From: Anaerolineae bacterium
GTDB taxonomy: Bacteria > Pseudomonadota > Alphaproteobacteria > DSM-16000 > Inquilinaceae
Assembly: GCA_028285185.1 (NCBI GenBank)
Contig: JANQQD010000006.1
Coordinates: 1 to 32,137, forward strand
Direction of reading: 5' to 3'
DNA length: 32,137 bases
In this document: positions 8,937 to 17,134 of the stretch, piece after piece
Layout of the letters: every line of letters starts with the position of its first letter
Numbering within the stretch: position 1 is the stretch's first letter
Made by a program: the position numbers and the translations under genes
The notes under the pieces: model-generated
Told to the model about the DNA's origin: nothing
Databases searched by the model: none
The model's input: the letters and a program-made list of their open reading frames with translations, nothing else

Positions 8937-8959
8937 CGTCCAAGCGAGGACATGCACCC

Positions 8960-9997
8960 ATGCGCGCCGCCGTTCTTCACGCCGCCAAAGACATCCGCAT
9001 CGAACAGCATCCCGTCGAGCCGTTGGCGGCGGGCCAAGTGCGCGTGCAGTTCCGCGCCGGCGGTATCTGCGGGTCCGACATCCACTACTATTCCCAGGGC
9101 CGCAACGGCGACTTCGTGGTGGTCGAGCCACTGGTGCTGGGCCATGAGATCGCCGGCGATGTGGTTGAGGTCGGGTCGGCCGCCACCGGCGCACGGGTCG
9201 GCGACCGTGTGGCGCTCTATCCCGCGCGCACCTGCGGCACCTGCAGCTATTGCCGCGAGGGCCGGGACAATCTGTGCCCTGAGACCTTCTTCATGGGCAG
9301 TGCCAGCAAGCGCCCGCACATGCAGGGCGGATTCCAGGAACTGCTGACCGTGAACGCCGACCAATGTTACGCCGTTCCGGCGGACCTGGAGCACGTCTAT
9401 GCCGCCTTCGCCGAGCCGCTGGCCGTGTGCCTGCACGCGATTAACCGGGCCGGGGACCTGAAGGGGCGGTCGGTGCTGGTCACCGGCGTTGGGCCCATTG
9501 GGCTGATCCTGATGATGGCCGCGCGGTGGAGCGGGGCGGGCACCATCGTGGTCACCGATCTGGTGGACGAGGCGTTGGCTGCGGCCCGCAGGCTTGGCGC
9601 GGACGAGGCGATCAGGGTCGGCGACGCCGACAGGCTGACCGCCGTGTCTCAGGGCCTCGGCGGCTTCGATGTGGTGCTGGAAGCCTCCGGCAGCCCGGCC
9701 GCGGTCGACACGGCCATGGAGCATGTGCGCCGCGGCGGCATCATCCTGCAGGTGGGCGGACTGCCCGGCGGCACGGTGCCGATCCCGGCCTTCCGCATCA
9801 TGGCGAAGGAACTGGACGTTCGCGGCTCCATGCGCTTCACGCGCGCGGCCTTCGAGACCTCGGTCCGGCTGATCACCACCGGCGAGATCGACGTGCGTCC
9901 GCTGCTGACCGACCAGCAGCCACTGGACAACGTGGCCGCGGCCATTGAGCTCGCCAGCGACCGCCGCCGCGCCATCAAGGTAATGGTCACCGGTTGA
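8960..9997 (+). CDS. idnD: Zinc-dependent alcohol dehydrogenase, L-idonate 5-dehydrogenase-like
   Basis: 345 residues of the medium-chain dehydrogenase family. Catalytic zinc ligands are Cys37 (GGICGSDIHYY) and His62-Glu63 (GHEIAG); the structural zinc site is Cys92, Cys95, Cys98 and Cys106. The Rossmann motif GVGPIG is at 176-181, with Asp200 at the end of the second strand, indicating NAD+ rather than NADP+. The sequence GSDIHYYSQGRNGDF and the closing helix pattern fit L-idonate 5-dehydrogenase, which interconverts L-idonate and 5-ketogluconate; a related sugar acid or polyol is possible. The ATG at 8960 follows dctM by 23 bases; an open frame continues upstream inside dctM but is not coding. 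The context supports oxidation of an imported sugar acid. Confidence 0.85.
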   Translation: MRAAVLHAAKDIRIEQHPVEPLAAGQVRVQFRAGGICGSDIHYYSQGRNGDFVVVEPLVLGHEIAGDVVEVGSAATGARVGDRVALYPARTCGTCSYCREGRDNLCPETFFMGSASKRPHMQGGFQELLTVNADQCYAVPADLEHVYAAFAEPLAVCLHAINRAGDLKGRSVLVTGVGPIGLILMMAARWSGAGTIVVTDLVDEALAAARRLGADEAIRVGDADRLTAVSQGLGGFDVVLEASGSPAAVDTAMEHVRRGGIILQVGGLPGGTVPIPAFRIMAKELDVRGSMRFTRAAFETSVRLITTGEIDVRPLLTDQQPLDNVAAAIELASDRRRAIKVMVTG

Positions 9998-10398
9998 CCG
10001 GTTAATCGGTAGGTCCAATCGAGCGCAAGCGAGATCCGACATCAGACGGCGGGCAGGCGCCGAACGTCGGGTTTCGCCTCCGGCTCTACCCGACCGACCA
10101 CATTGCGCCAGCAAGTCGGTCCAAGCGCTCAACAGGGCAGCGGAGAATTCGCACATCACCTGAGATGGCAACCCCGATATTTGCCTCGTATCTCAAATAT
10201 CTTATAGATTTCTATTTAGAATCAAATTGTTAGCGCTCATTCTTCATCTGCATGCATGGTGGTGTGCGCTCTCGTCCCCTGGGCGCAATTCCAGAATTGG
10301 TTAATATCGATTGGTCTGCCTTCAGCCGAACCGGCTGGGCGATCGATCAACAATGGCCATGCGAACGCATGCGCTGAAAACGGGGGGAGTCCAGGATC
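9998..10398. other. Intergenic region with AT-rich promoter segment
   Basis: The first half holds a nested hairpin near 10055-10079 (AGGCG...CGCCT around CCGAACGTCGG) without a T-run, which might weakly terminate the dehydrogenase operon. The second half, about 10170-10250, is markedly AT-rich for this window and carries the candidate promoter and operator of the lactonase-like gene. No protein-coding gene was recognised. Confidence 0.5.
10181..10241 (+). promoter_or_regulatory. Candidate promoter and LacI-type operator before the lactonase-like gene
   Basis: TTGCCT (10181-10186) and TATAGA (10203-10208) stand 16 bases apart, and TAGAAT (10217-10222) is a second possible -10. At 10228-10241 the sequence TGTTAGCGCTCATT matches the LacI/GntR (gluconate-type) operator form TGTTAGCGCTAACA in the whole left half and centre, with three mismatches on the right. 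No LacI-family gene is in the window, so the regulator would be encoded elsewhere. Confidence 0.35.
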
Positions 10399-11496
10399 AT
10401 GCTCGAGAAGAACGAGATCTCGCTGGTGGATGTCGACGGCGCTGCGGCCGGGCTTGGCCGTCGGGCCTTTCTGGGGGCGTCTGCCGCGGCCGTCGCTGCA
10501 ACTGCGCTGCCACGAGTGGCCGAGGCCGGCAATCTGGGCCTCGACGGCGCCCCGGCCCGCTATCCATCACCCGTCTGGGTCGTCCATGACGACCGGTTCC
10601 GCCAGTACATGATCGGCAACACGCCGATGTACCGGGAATGGACCGGCTCGCTCTGGGCTGAAGGCTCCGCCTACAACGCACCGGGTCGGTATGTCGTCTT
10701 TAGCGATATCCCAAACAACCGGCAGATGCGCTGGGACGAGGCGACGGGCGAGGTGAGCGTTTTGCGGCCGAACTCGTACTTTTCCAACGGCAATACCTTC
10801 GATTTCCAGGGCCGGCAGATCTCGTGCGAGCACCAGACCGCGCGCGTCGTCCGCTATGGCTGGAGCGGCCCTCCCGAGGTTCTCGCGGAGACCTTCGACG
10901 GCAAGCCGCTGAACGCGCCGAACGACGCCGTGGTTCATCCTGAAGACGGTGGCATCATCTTCACCGATCCCGGTTACGGCAGCCACTGGTGGTACGAAGG
11001 GACCGTGCGCGAGCTGGAGCTGCCGACCAGCGTCTATCACATCGACGCTGCGACCGGCGCGCTGACCAAGCTGACCGACGAGATCTTCAAGCCCAACGGC
11101 CTCTGCTTCTCGCCAGACTATCAGACGCTCTATGTGGCCGACACAGCGCCGACGCACCATCCGGGCGAAAGTGCCGGCATCATCGCCTGGGACGTGGTCG
11201 ACAACGGCCGCAGCCTGACCAACCGTCGGGTGTTCACAGAGCTTGAGGCCGGCTTCCACGACGGCATCCGCGCCGACCGCGACGGCAATATCTGGGCGGC
11301 GACGGCCTTCGGCGGCGAGGGCATAGACGGCGTGCATGTCTATGCGCCCGACGGCACCAAGCTTGGCCAGATCCTGGTGCCGGAGAGCTGCGCCAACTGC
11401 TGCTTCGCGGGCCAGCACCGCAACCGCCTGTTCATCTGCGGCAGCCAGTCCGTCTACACCATCCACACGGCCGCCGAAGGCGCGCACATCACCTGA
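10399..11496 (+). CDS. SMP-30/gluconolactonase-like protein, Tat-exported
   Basis: 365 residues. A twin-arginine signal lies at about 21-44 (GRRAFLGASAAAVAAT, ending RVAEAG), preceded by an unusually long charged N-terminus. The mature part is a six-bladed propeller of the SMP-30/gluconolaconase/LRE type: WAEGSAYNAPGRYVVFSDIPNNRQMRW split over the first blade, then SCEHQTARVVRY, LNAPNDAVVHPEDGGIIFTDP (the N-D and D positions are the metal site), KPNGLCFSPDYQTLYVADT and DGIRADRDGNIWA. These proteins hydrolyse sugar lactones to acids, so periplasmic ring-opening could feed the DctPQM transporter and dehydrogenase upstream. GGGGGAG precedes the start. The separate promoter suggests its own control. 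Confidence 0.85.
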   Translation: MLEKNEISLVDVDGAAAGLGRRAFLGASAAAVAATALPRVAEAGNLGLDGAPARYPSPVWVVHDDRFRQYMIGNTPMYREWTGSLWAEGSAYNAPGRYVVFSDIPNNRQMRWDEATGEVSVLRPNSYFSNGNTFDFQGRQISCEHQTARVVRYGWSGPPEVLAETFDGKPLNAPNDAVVHPEDGGIIFTDPGYGSHWWYEGTVRELELPTSVYHIDAATGALTKLTDEIFKPNGLCFSPDYQTLYVADTAPTHHPGESAGIIAWDVVDNGRSLTNRRVFTELEAGFHDGIRADRDGNIWAATAFGGEGIDGVHVYAPDGTKLGQILVPESCANCCFAGQHRNRLFICGSQSVYTIHTAAEGAHIT

Positions 11497-11520
11497 GCGC
11501 CGGCCCGCTTGGTCTTGCCC

Positions 11521-11537
11521 CCGCCGCCTTGCGGCGG
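11521..11537 (+). terminator. Hairpin after the lactonase-like gene, possible terminator
   Basis: CCGCCGC-CTT-GCGGCGG is a perfect 7-bp stem with a 3-base loop, 25 bases beyond the stop codon at 11496. There is no T-run after it, so intrinsic termination is doubtful; it may only stall polymerase or protect the 3' end. Confidence 0.35.
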
Positions 11538-11670
11538 AGGCTTGGCCGGACCCTTGCCGTTTCGTCACTCCATAACCGTGAGGCATGGCCAACGCCGCCA
11601 ACGGCATTGGAGATCAATGCCCCGGATCCGCAAGTTCGTGTCCGTTCAAACACCGACGGGGGAGCTTGCG

Positions 11671-12198
11671 ATGACCACTTGTGTTCGGTCCGGCATCCGG
11701 GCGTTCAGCCAGAGCGAATTCGATCGCCTGAACGCCGTTGCCAAGCGCGTACTGCGTGACGCCCAGGAAGCCCAGGACTGTGTCCAGGATGCGCTGGTAA
11801 AGGCGCTTGCGGCTGCGGACCAGTTCCAGGGGCGCTCCGCCCTGTTCACCTGGATCGCGCGGATTACGTTGAACGAGGCTTTCTGGCGGCTGCGCAGCCG
11901 CAGGAGCCGCGGCCCGCATGAGGTTCTGGACGATCACGCGGAACTGCCGGCCGATCCGTATTGGTGCCCCGAGCGGCGGGCCGCCAAGCGTCAGGCCACC
12001 AGGTTGGCCGCAGCCATGCTGCGCCGGTTGTCGACCGCCGACAGTCAGGTGATCCGGCTGCGGGCGCTGGGCGAGATGACGACGGCCGAGACCGCAGAAG
12101 CGCTGAACATCTCGCAGGCCGCCGTGAAGGTGCGGCTGCACCGGGCGATGAAGCGGCTGCGCAGTCAAGGTCCTGACTTGGCCACCTGTCCGATCTAA
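11671..12198 (+). CDS. ECF-type RNA polymerase sigma factor
   Basis: 175 residues. Region 2 covers about 12-78: NAVAKRVLRDAQEAQDCVQDALVKALAAAD, then FTWIARITLNEAFWRLRSRR, the typical sigma-2 core-binding and -10-recognition helices. Region 4 covers about 112-165 with VIRLRALGEMTTAETAEALN and ISQAAVKVRLHRAMKRLR, the helix-turn-helix that reads the -35 element. The ATG at 11671 has GGGGGAG six to eight bases upstream; an open frame extends further back without a better start. No anti-sigma or zinc-finger partner gene lies beside it, so its control is not evident. The LysR gene starts 36 bases later in the same direction. Confidence 0.92.
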   Translation: MTTCVRSGIRAFSQSEFDRLNAVAKRVLRDAQEAQDCVQDALVKALAAADQFQGRSALFTWIARITLNEAFWRLRSRRSRGPHEVLDDHAELPADPYWCPERRAAKRQATRLAAAMLRRLSTADSQVIRLRALGEMTTAETAEALNISQAAVKVRLHRAMKRLRSQGPDLATCPI

Positions 12199-12234
12199 GA
12201 TGTCCGGCATCGGGTAAGCTAGGGTGAGCCGACG

Positions 12235-13140
12235 ATGGAGTTGCAGCAGCTCAGATACTTCATGGCGATATGCGAGCGCGGCAGCTTCACCCGTGCGGCC
12301 GACCAGTGCGCCATCACCCAGCCTGCGCTGACCCGGGCGATCCGCAAGCTGGAGGAGGAACTGGGCGGCACGCTGTTCGACCGCGATGCCAGCGGCACGC
12401 AGCTCAGCCGGTTCGGCCGCAGCGTCCGGCCGTTTCTGGAGCAGACCCTGCGCGCGGCCGATGCCGCCCGCGTAAAGGCCCGCAGCTTTCTCAGGTCGGA
12501 CTCCAACCAGCTCAGGCTGGGCGTGGCACCGACCATGCCGCCTGCCATGCTGATCCGGCCGTTGAGCGAGATCCGGCGCAAGATCGCCGAATTCGGCCTG
12601 GAGCTGACGCAAAGCGACGTTACGACCATCACCCAGCAGCTTGAGGATGGGGACCTGGAGGTGGCCATCGTCCCGGCGGGCGTGCGCCTGCCCGAGCGAG
12701 TCCACCAATGGCCGCTCTATGAGATCGCTGCACGGCTGGCGGTGCCGGCGCAGCACGCTCTGGCCAGTCTGCCGGAGGTACCGCCGGAGGCGCTCGACGG
12801 CGAAGTCTGGATCGACCGAGCCGATTGTCCCCTATCCCAGGCCTTCATGGACCATTGCACGGGCAGCGGCATCCAGCTGTCCGTGCGACATCGGGCGACC
12901 AACGACGATCAGGTCCAGCATCTGGTGGCGGCCGGCTTCGGCTGCTCCATTCTGTCGTCCCATACCCTGCCGGTGGCGGGCGTGGTCACGCGGCAGATTC
13001 AGGGCTTTGACGAGCGCCAGCAGGTGGTGCTGGTGGTGGTGGCCGGACGGCCCTTCAACAAGGTTTCCGAGGTGTTCGTTCGCCTGGCCCGTGCCCGAGA
13101 CTGGTCGAGCCTGCAAAGCGGCGACAATCAGGCGGCCTAG
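12235..13140 (+). CDS. LysR-type transcriptional regulator
   Basis: 301 residues. The N-terminal helix-turn-helix reads MELQQLRYFMAICERGSFTRAAD, then ITQPALTRAIRKLEEELGG, at residues 1-55; this opening is like that of OxyR, BenM and HcaR relatives. The effector domain (about 90-290) begins LRLGVAPTMPP. A Cys is present in DRADCPLS and another in AAGFGCSI, but the spacing of the OxyR redox pair was not established. AGGGTGAG lies before the ATG. The stop codon overlaps that of the convergent peroxiredoxin-like gene, and the LysR may belong with the ECF sigma factor upstream. Control of the redox gene is an inference. Confidence 0.88.
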   Translation: MELQQLRYFMAICERGSFTRAADQCAITQPALTRAIRKLEEELGGTLFDRDASGTQLSRFGRSVRPFLEQTLRAADAARVKARSFLRSDSNQLRLGVAPTMPPAMLIRPLSEIRRKIAEFGLELTQSDVTTITQQLEDGDLEVAIVPAGVRLPERVHQWPLYEIAARLAVPAQHALASLPEVPPEALDGEVWIDRADCPLSQAFMDHCTGSGIQLSVRHRATNDDQVQHLVAAGFGCSILSSHTLPVAGVVTRQIQGFDERQQVVLVVVAGRPFNKVSEVFVRLARARDWSSLQSGDNQAA

Positions 13141-13760
13141 CCGCGCAGATCGTCCAGCGCCGCGATGATGGCCTCCGGCGCCATGCGCTCGCGGTAGTCG
13201 ACATCGACATGGGCGGCCCGGACGATGCCGCCACTATCGACAACATAGGTGGCCGGCACTGGCAGCAGCCATCCGCCATGGCCGTACCGGGCCGGCAGGT
13301 CTCGGTCTATGGACACGTAAGTGTCATGCATGTCTTCCGGCAACCGGAACACCAGGCCATAGGTGGCCGAGACTCCCAGATCCAGATCGCACAACAGATC
13401 GAACGGCAGCGCCTTTTCCCGCCGCAACCTGGCTGACTGCGCCCCACCTTCCGGCGTGATGACGGCCAGTTCGGCTCCGGCGTCGCGGATCTGGCCATAG
13501 ATCTCGCGCAGGCCGTCCACCTCGCTCTGGCAGACGGAACACCACTCGCCGCGGATGAAGCTGATGACGGTCGGTCCCTTGGCCAACAGATCGTCCAAAC
13601 CGACCAGGTCGCCAGAGGTGTTGGGCAGGCAGAAATCGGGCGCGGCGTCGCCGGGACTGACCGCGTCCTCCGTGATGTTGAGCGACGAAAGGCGGTCCAG
13701 CAACCGTTCGACGGGGCCGGCGCCGCCGGTGGTATTGCCGTCGCTGGATGAGGATTGCAT
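13137..13760 (-). CDS. Peroxiredoxin-like (AhpC/TSA family) protein with CxxC active site
   Basis: 207 residues. The thioredoxin-fold domain starts near residue 35 with PGDAAPDFCLPNTSGDLVGL and has VISFIRGEWCSVCQSE with Cys74 and Cys77. The R-G-x-W-C-x-x-C arrangement is that of the 'peroxiredoxin-like' AhpC/TSA subgroup rather than the T-x-x-C site of classical 2-Cys peroxiredoxins. A typical late motif, VPATYVVDSGGIVRAAHVDVDY, closes the fold. It probably reduces peroxides or disulfides in the cytoplasm. The ATG at 13760 has an excellent GGAGG six bases upstream and is preferred to a more distant start at 13814. It is convergent with the LysR gene, the two stops sharing CTAG at 13137-13140. 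Confidence 0.88.
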   Translation of the reverse strand: MQSSSSDGNTTGGAGPVERLLDRLSSLNITEDAVSPGDAAPDFCLPNTSGDLVGLDDLLAKGPTVISFIRGEWCSVCQSEVDGLREIYGQIRDAGAELAVITPEGGAQSARLRREKALPFDLLCDLDLGVSATYGLVFRLPEDMHDTYVSIDRDLPARYGHGGWLLPVPATYVVDSGGIVRAAHVDVDYRERMAPEAIIAALDDLRG

Positions 13761-13898
13761 GGTCGCCTCCGTCCGTGCGGTGTACGGCACCCGCCGGAGG
13801 ATGCCGCTCCCCACCTATCACAAATGACCAAACTCAGGACGATAGAGGAAACAGCGTGCCCCTCGGTTACAGGGGCTGCGCAAGAATGGCTCGCTCAC

Positions 13899-15329
13899 CT
13901 AAACCGCGACGGTGAAGTCGAAGTAGCTTTCGAACCGGGTCTTGACGGTCGCCGTCTCGCCCGCCCGGCAGGCCGAGATCCCCAGCAGCGGCTGCGCGGC
14001 GAGGCGCCAGTGGTGCTGGGCCTTGGAATGGCGGGTGGAGTAGGTGACGCCAGGGGCCAGGTGCAAGTCGAACCAGATCAGCACGCTGTCCGCGTCGCCC
14101 GTCTCCAGGATCGGCACCTGGCATTCGGTTTCGAAGGCAAGGGTCGGCGCCGATCGGAAGTCGAAGGCATGCAGGGGAAACGGTGCGCTCAGGATGCGGC
14201 TGGTCTCCGATGCCTGGAAGTAGACCTGCGCATCCCTGTGGCCGAAAGGCTGGGTCAGCGCGTTCATGGGGCTGACATCGAAGCCGTTGACCCGGCCGAC
14301 GGACCGAAAGCACTGGAGATGCGGGCACGCCGCGAGCGCGCCCTGCAGGGTCGCCCCTTCCGGCACCACGCGGGCACCGTCGACCAGCAACGCCCCCCAG
14401 GCGTGGCGGATCGTTGGCAGCGCGCCTTCGCCGACGATAGCACTGTCGAAGATCTCGGTGATCAGGACATCGGCCCGGCGGGGCATATCCTCGCCCACCA
14501 CGAGAGCCGACGAGTGCTTGGCGAGCACCGTGATCCTGTCCTGGAGCCCGTTCAGCGAGACCACTTCGCGCGCAAGCCCGGCCAGAACCTCATCGGCTTC
14601 GCAGGCGTAGACATGGGCGGCACCGGCCCGTGCCGCCATCATCGCCAGCAAGCCGGAGCCGGTGCCGATGTCCAGCACGACATCGCCTGGCCTGACGGTC
14701 GCATTGATCGCCGCCTCGAACGCATCGTTGCGTACCGGATCCGCCAGCATGGGCAGATGCCACCCGGGTGCCGCCTTCGCCGCCAGCCGCCCACGGACGA
14801 ACGTGATGTCCCGGTCATCCGGAAACCGAGCCTCGGCGGCGCGCAGGATCGCCAGAGCCTCCGGCGCATTGCTCTGCAGGAAGAGCACATTGGCGAGCTG
14901 CAGATGGGCCTGCCGGTGGGCCGGATTGAGCAAGAGCGTGCGCCGGTAATATCCTTCCGCTCGCTGCTCTTCGCCTTGCTGTTCAGCTAGATATCCCAGC
15001 CAATAGCAGGTCTCGGGATCCTGGTCGTTGATCTGATGGGCCTTTGCGAAGGCGCTGGAGGCTTCCTCGGCCCGCCCGGCCGCCATGCAGGCATGCCCGA
15101 GATTGGCGAGGATCTGCGTATCGCTCGGCGCACGGGCATGCGCCTGTTGGAACAGCCGGATGGCAGCCTCGTGATTGCCGCGCAACGATTCCCCGACCCC
15201 CGACCCCGAAAGCGCGGGAACATTGTCGGGTTCTTGTTCAAGAATAAGTTGAAAGGATGCCAGTCCCTCCGCGAGTTGCCCGGACTGGATCTGGCCGACG
15301 GCTTGCTGCATCAAAATCTCTGTACTCAT
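13899..15329 (-). CDS. TPR protein fused to a PRMT7/9-like arginine methyltransferase domain
   Basis: 476 residues. Residues about 1-170 contain four or five tetratricopeptide repeats (EGLASFQLILEQEPDNVPAL; AIRLFQQAHARAPSD; ASSAFAKAHQINDQDPETCY; AEGYYRRTLLLNPAH). The C-terminal half is a class I SAM methyltransferase: a WHLPMLADPVRNDAFEAAI segment, close to the WHFPMLND-R-N-x-A-Y opening of PRMT7 and PRMT9, then motif I VLDIGTGSG (218-226), acidic residue Glu244 after strand 2, the double-E loop TEIFDSAIVGEG with Glu292 and Glu301, and a late H-H-W like the PRMT THW loop. Predicted role: S-adenosylmethionine-dependent methylation of protein arginines, the TPRs choosing the partner. The ATG at 15329 is used; a GTG at 15371 is possible. 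Neither start has a strong ribosome-binding site. Confidence 0.85.
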   Translation of the reverse strand: MSTEILMQQAVGQIQSGQLAEGLASFQLILEQEPDNVPALSGSGVGESLRGNHEAAIRLFQQAHARAPSDTQILANLGHACMAAGRAEEASSAFAKAHQINDQDPETCYWLGYLAEQQGEEQRAEGYYRRTLLLNPAHRQAHLQLANVLFLQSNAPEALAILRAAEARFPDDRDITFVRGRLAAKAAPGWHLPMLADPVRNDAFEAAINATVRPGDVVLDIGTGSGLLAMMAARAGAAHVYACEADEVLAGLAREVVSLNGLQDRITVLAKHSSALVVGEDMPRRADVLITEIFDSAIVGEGALPTIRHAWGALLVDGARVVPEGATLQGALAACPHLQCFRSVGRVNGFDVSPMNALTQPFGHRDAQVYFQASETSRILSAPFPLHAFDFRSAPTLAFETECQVPILETGDADSVLIWFDLHLAPGVTYSTRHSKAQHHWRLAAQPLLGISACRAGETATVKTRFESYFDFTVAV

Positions 15330-15567
15330 CAATAAAATCCGGTTTCGTTGCGAAATCTCACTGACCCGCACTTCAGTGCTTATGAGATACGGCGGAAAGC
15401 TATAGTGACTAAGTGTAAGGTCTCAAGCATTTTGTTGATGGCTCACGGCAAGGTCATCAATGGCACTTTCCGGTTCGCCTTGTGCATGCTGCATTGCGGT
15501 ATGCCGCGGCTGGGGTCGTCGGCTGCCGCCTTTGGGTGGAGACTTGATGCGCATTCTGGAGGATTCC

Positions 15568-16419
15568 ATGCGCAAAACCTACATGGCCGGCGACGGCGAG
15601 ACGATCCATGTGCACATCACCGGCGAGGGGTCGCCGATCGTCCTGCTGCACGAATGGGCCGGCGACAGTCATCTCTGGACGCCCATCGCCGATCGGTTGG
15701 CGCAAGACTTCACCGTCTATGCCTGGGATGCCAGGGGGCATGGCGGCCACCCGCGCATGGGCAGGGAGGCGCCGACCGTCGATCGGATGGCCGATGACCT
15801 GAAGGACCTGATCGAGCGATTTGCGCTGGCGGATCCGGTGGTGGTCGGGCATTCCATGGGCGCGCTGACCCTCTGGGCGCATGTGCTGCGCCACGGCTGC
15901 CGGCATCTGGGGCGGATCTGCATTCTCGACCAGTCGCCGAAGCTGGTGACCGACGCAGACTGGCGGCTCGGCATCTATGGCGCGTTCACGGCCGCCGACA
16001 ACGCCCGGCTGATCGACCGCATGCGCGCAGACTTTCCCGCCGGCGTGCTGCACCTGGTGGGCCATGGCAAGAACCCCAAGGCGCGCGACGCCTATGCCCG
16101 CCATTCCCGCGGCATGCAGCGGCTGCACGAGCGGCTGTCGGTGCTTGAGCCCGGGCCGCTGATTGAGATCTGGCAAAGCCTGACGGCCGTAGATTTCCGG
16201 CCTGCGCTCCCCCGGATCACGGTCCCCGCCTTGCTCATCTACGGCGAGGCCAGCAACTATTACGGACCAGAGGTCGGTGCCTATGTCCAGTCACAGATCG
16301 CCGGTTCGCACCTGTTGATCTACGACCATGCCGATCACGCCCCGCACCTGAACCGGCCGGAGCATTTTCTGGAGGATCTGAAGGCGTTCGCCATGGCACC
16401 AGGCGTCGCCGCTGCGTGA
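15568..16419 (+). CDS. Alpha/beta hydrolase
   Basis: 283 residues. The fold is shown by SPIVLLHEWAGDSHLWTPI (oxyanion strand), VYAWDARGHGGHP, the nucleophile elbow GHSMG (Ser at about 102), VPALLIYGEASNYYGPE (acid-residue region) and HADHAPHLNRPEHFLEDL near the end with the catalytic His. Residues about 130-220 form the cap. Substrate and reaction are not defined; haloperoxidase-like esterases and lactonases share this pattern. The ATG at 15568 has GGAGG five bases upstream and is preferred to the ATG at 15547. The gene faces the convergent GNAT gene 83 bases away; a 7-bp inverted repeat (16424-16430 and 16458-16464) lies between them. Confidence 0.87.
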   Translation: MRKTYMAGDGETIHVHITGEGSPIVLLHEWAGDSHLWTPIADRLAQDFTVYAWDARGHGGHPRMGREAPTVDRMADDLKDLIERFALADPVVVGHSMGALTLWAHVLRHGCRHLGRICILDQSPKLVTDADWRLGIYGAFTAADNARLIDRMRADFPAGVLHLVGHGKNPKARDAYARHSRGMQRLHERLSVLEPGPLIEIWQSLTAVDFRPALPRITVPALLIYGEASNYYGPEVGAYVQSQIAGSHLLIYDHADHAPHLNRPEHFLEDLKAFAMAPGVAAA

Positions 16420-16502
16420 TGATGGCTCCGCGCGGGGACCGATGGCATCGCACACGCCGGAGCCGGCAGCGCCAATCATGCTGTCGTTCTTGCGGCCGGG
16501 GC

Positions 16503-17006
16503 TTACGTCAAAGAAAGTTCGAGCAGCGGCAGCACGCGGCCGGGGATGGAGCCGGACGGCGCTTGGCCGATGACGTGAGCGCCCATCCTTCGGTAGAACG
16601 ATTCCGCGTCAGGGTCCGCTTCGATCGTCATGCGTTCTGCGCCGAGCCGTCGGCCCTCGGCTACGGCCCAGGCGAACAGCCTCGCGCCCAGACCCTGTCC
16701 CATTTCACTCGGATCCACAAACAGCTTGAGCAGGTCGCTGACACCGTCTGTGACCTCAATCTGCCCGACGGCAATGGCACGGCCGTTGCGTTCCACAAGA
16801 GCGATTGAGGTGCTCTCCAGCTCTGGCTCGGTCAACGTCAGCTCGTCCCGGCAGGCTGCGAGAAACGTTTCGTCATAGCCCCATACTGCCTTGGATCTGA
16901 GGCAAAGGTCGGAGAGGGCGATCAAGTCGCGTGCGGTTGCCGGGCGAAGGGATGGTGGCATCGGGACACGGGTGACCGGGGGAATCGACGCGCGCCACTT
17001 GGGCAT
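16503..17006 (-). CDS. GNAT-family N-acetyltransferase
   Basis: 167 residues. The GNAT fold runs from LRPATARDLIALSDLCLRS (about 20-38) through VGQIEV, LLKLFVDPSEMGQGLGARLFAW (motif A, with Q-G-L-G-A binding the pyrophosphate of acetyl-CoA, about 93-114) and MTIEADPDAESFYRRMGAHVIG (motif B). The order and length match small GCN5-type acetyltransferases acting on amines or amino acids; the acceptor is unknown. ATG at 17006 is used, but ATG at 16961 (MPPSLRPAT) is equally typical for the family; neither has a clear ribosome-binding site. It lies downstream of the lipid kinase on the same strand, 128 bases away. Confidence 0.85.
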   Translation of the reverse strand: MPKWRASIPPVTRVPMPPSLRPATARDLIALSDLCLRSKAVWGYDETFLAACRDELTLTEPELESTSIALVERNGRAIAVGQIEVTDGVSDLLKLFVDPSEMGQGLGARLFAWAVAEGRRLGAERMTIEADPDAESFYRRMGAHVIGQAPSGSIPGRVLPLLELSLT

Positions 17007-17134
17007 TGGAGTTCAGGCCATCAAGCTGGCAATCCTTAGACTATCGTAACCCGAAGGCCGTTGACCGCAGGCAAGAGCATTGCTGTCGTCACCAACCGCA
17101 GTTGGAGAGGCCGCAGTTTGCCACAAGCAGCTGT

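Noticed and set aside
8267..8959. Upstream extension of the dehydrogenase frame inside dctM
   Set aside because: The extension has the composition of a shadow; the zinc dehydrogenase domain starts at ATG 8960 just after the dctM stop.
16424..16464. 7-bp inverted repeat GGCTCCG / CGGAGCC between the hydrolase and GNAT genes
   Set aside because: The loop is 27 bases and there is no T-run; too weak to call a terminator.
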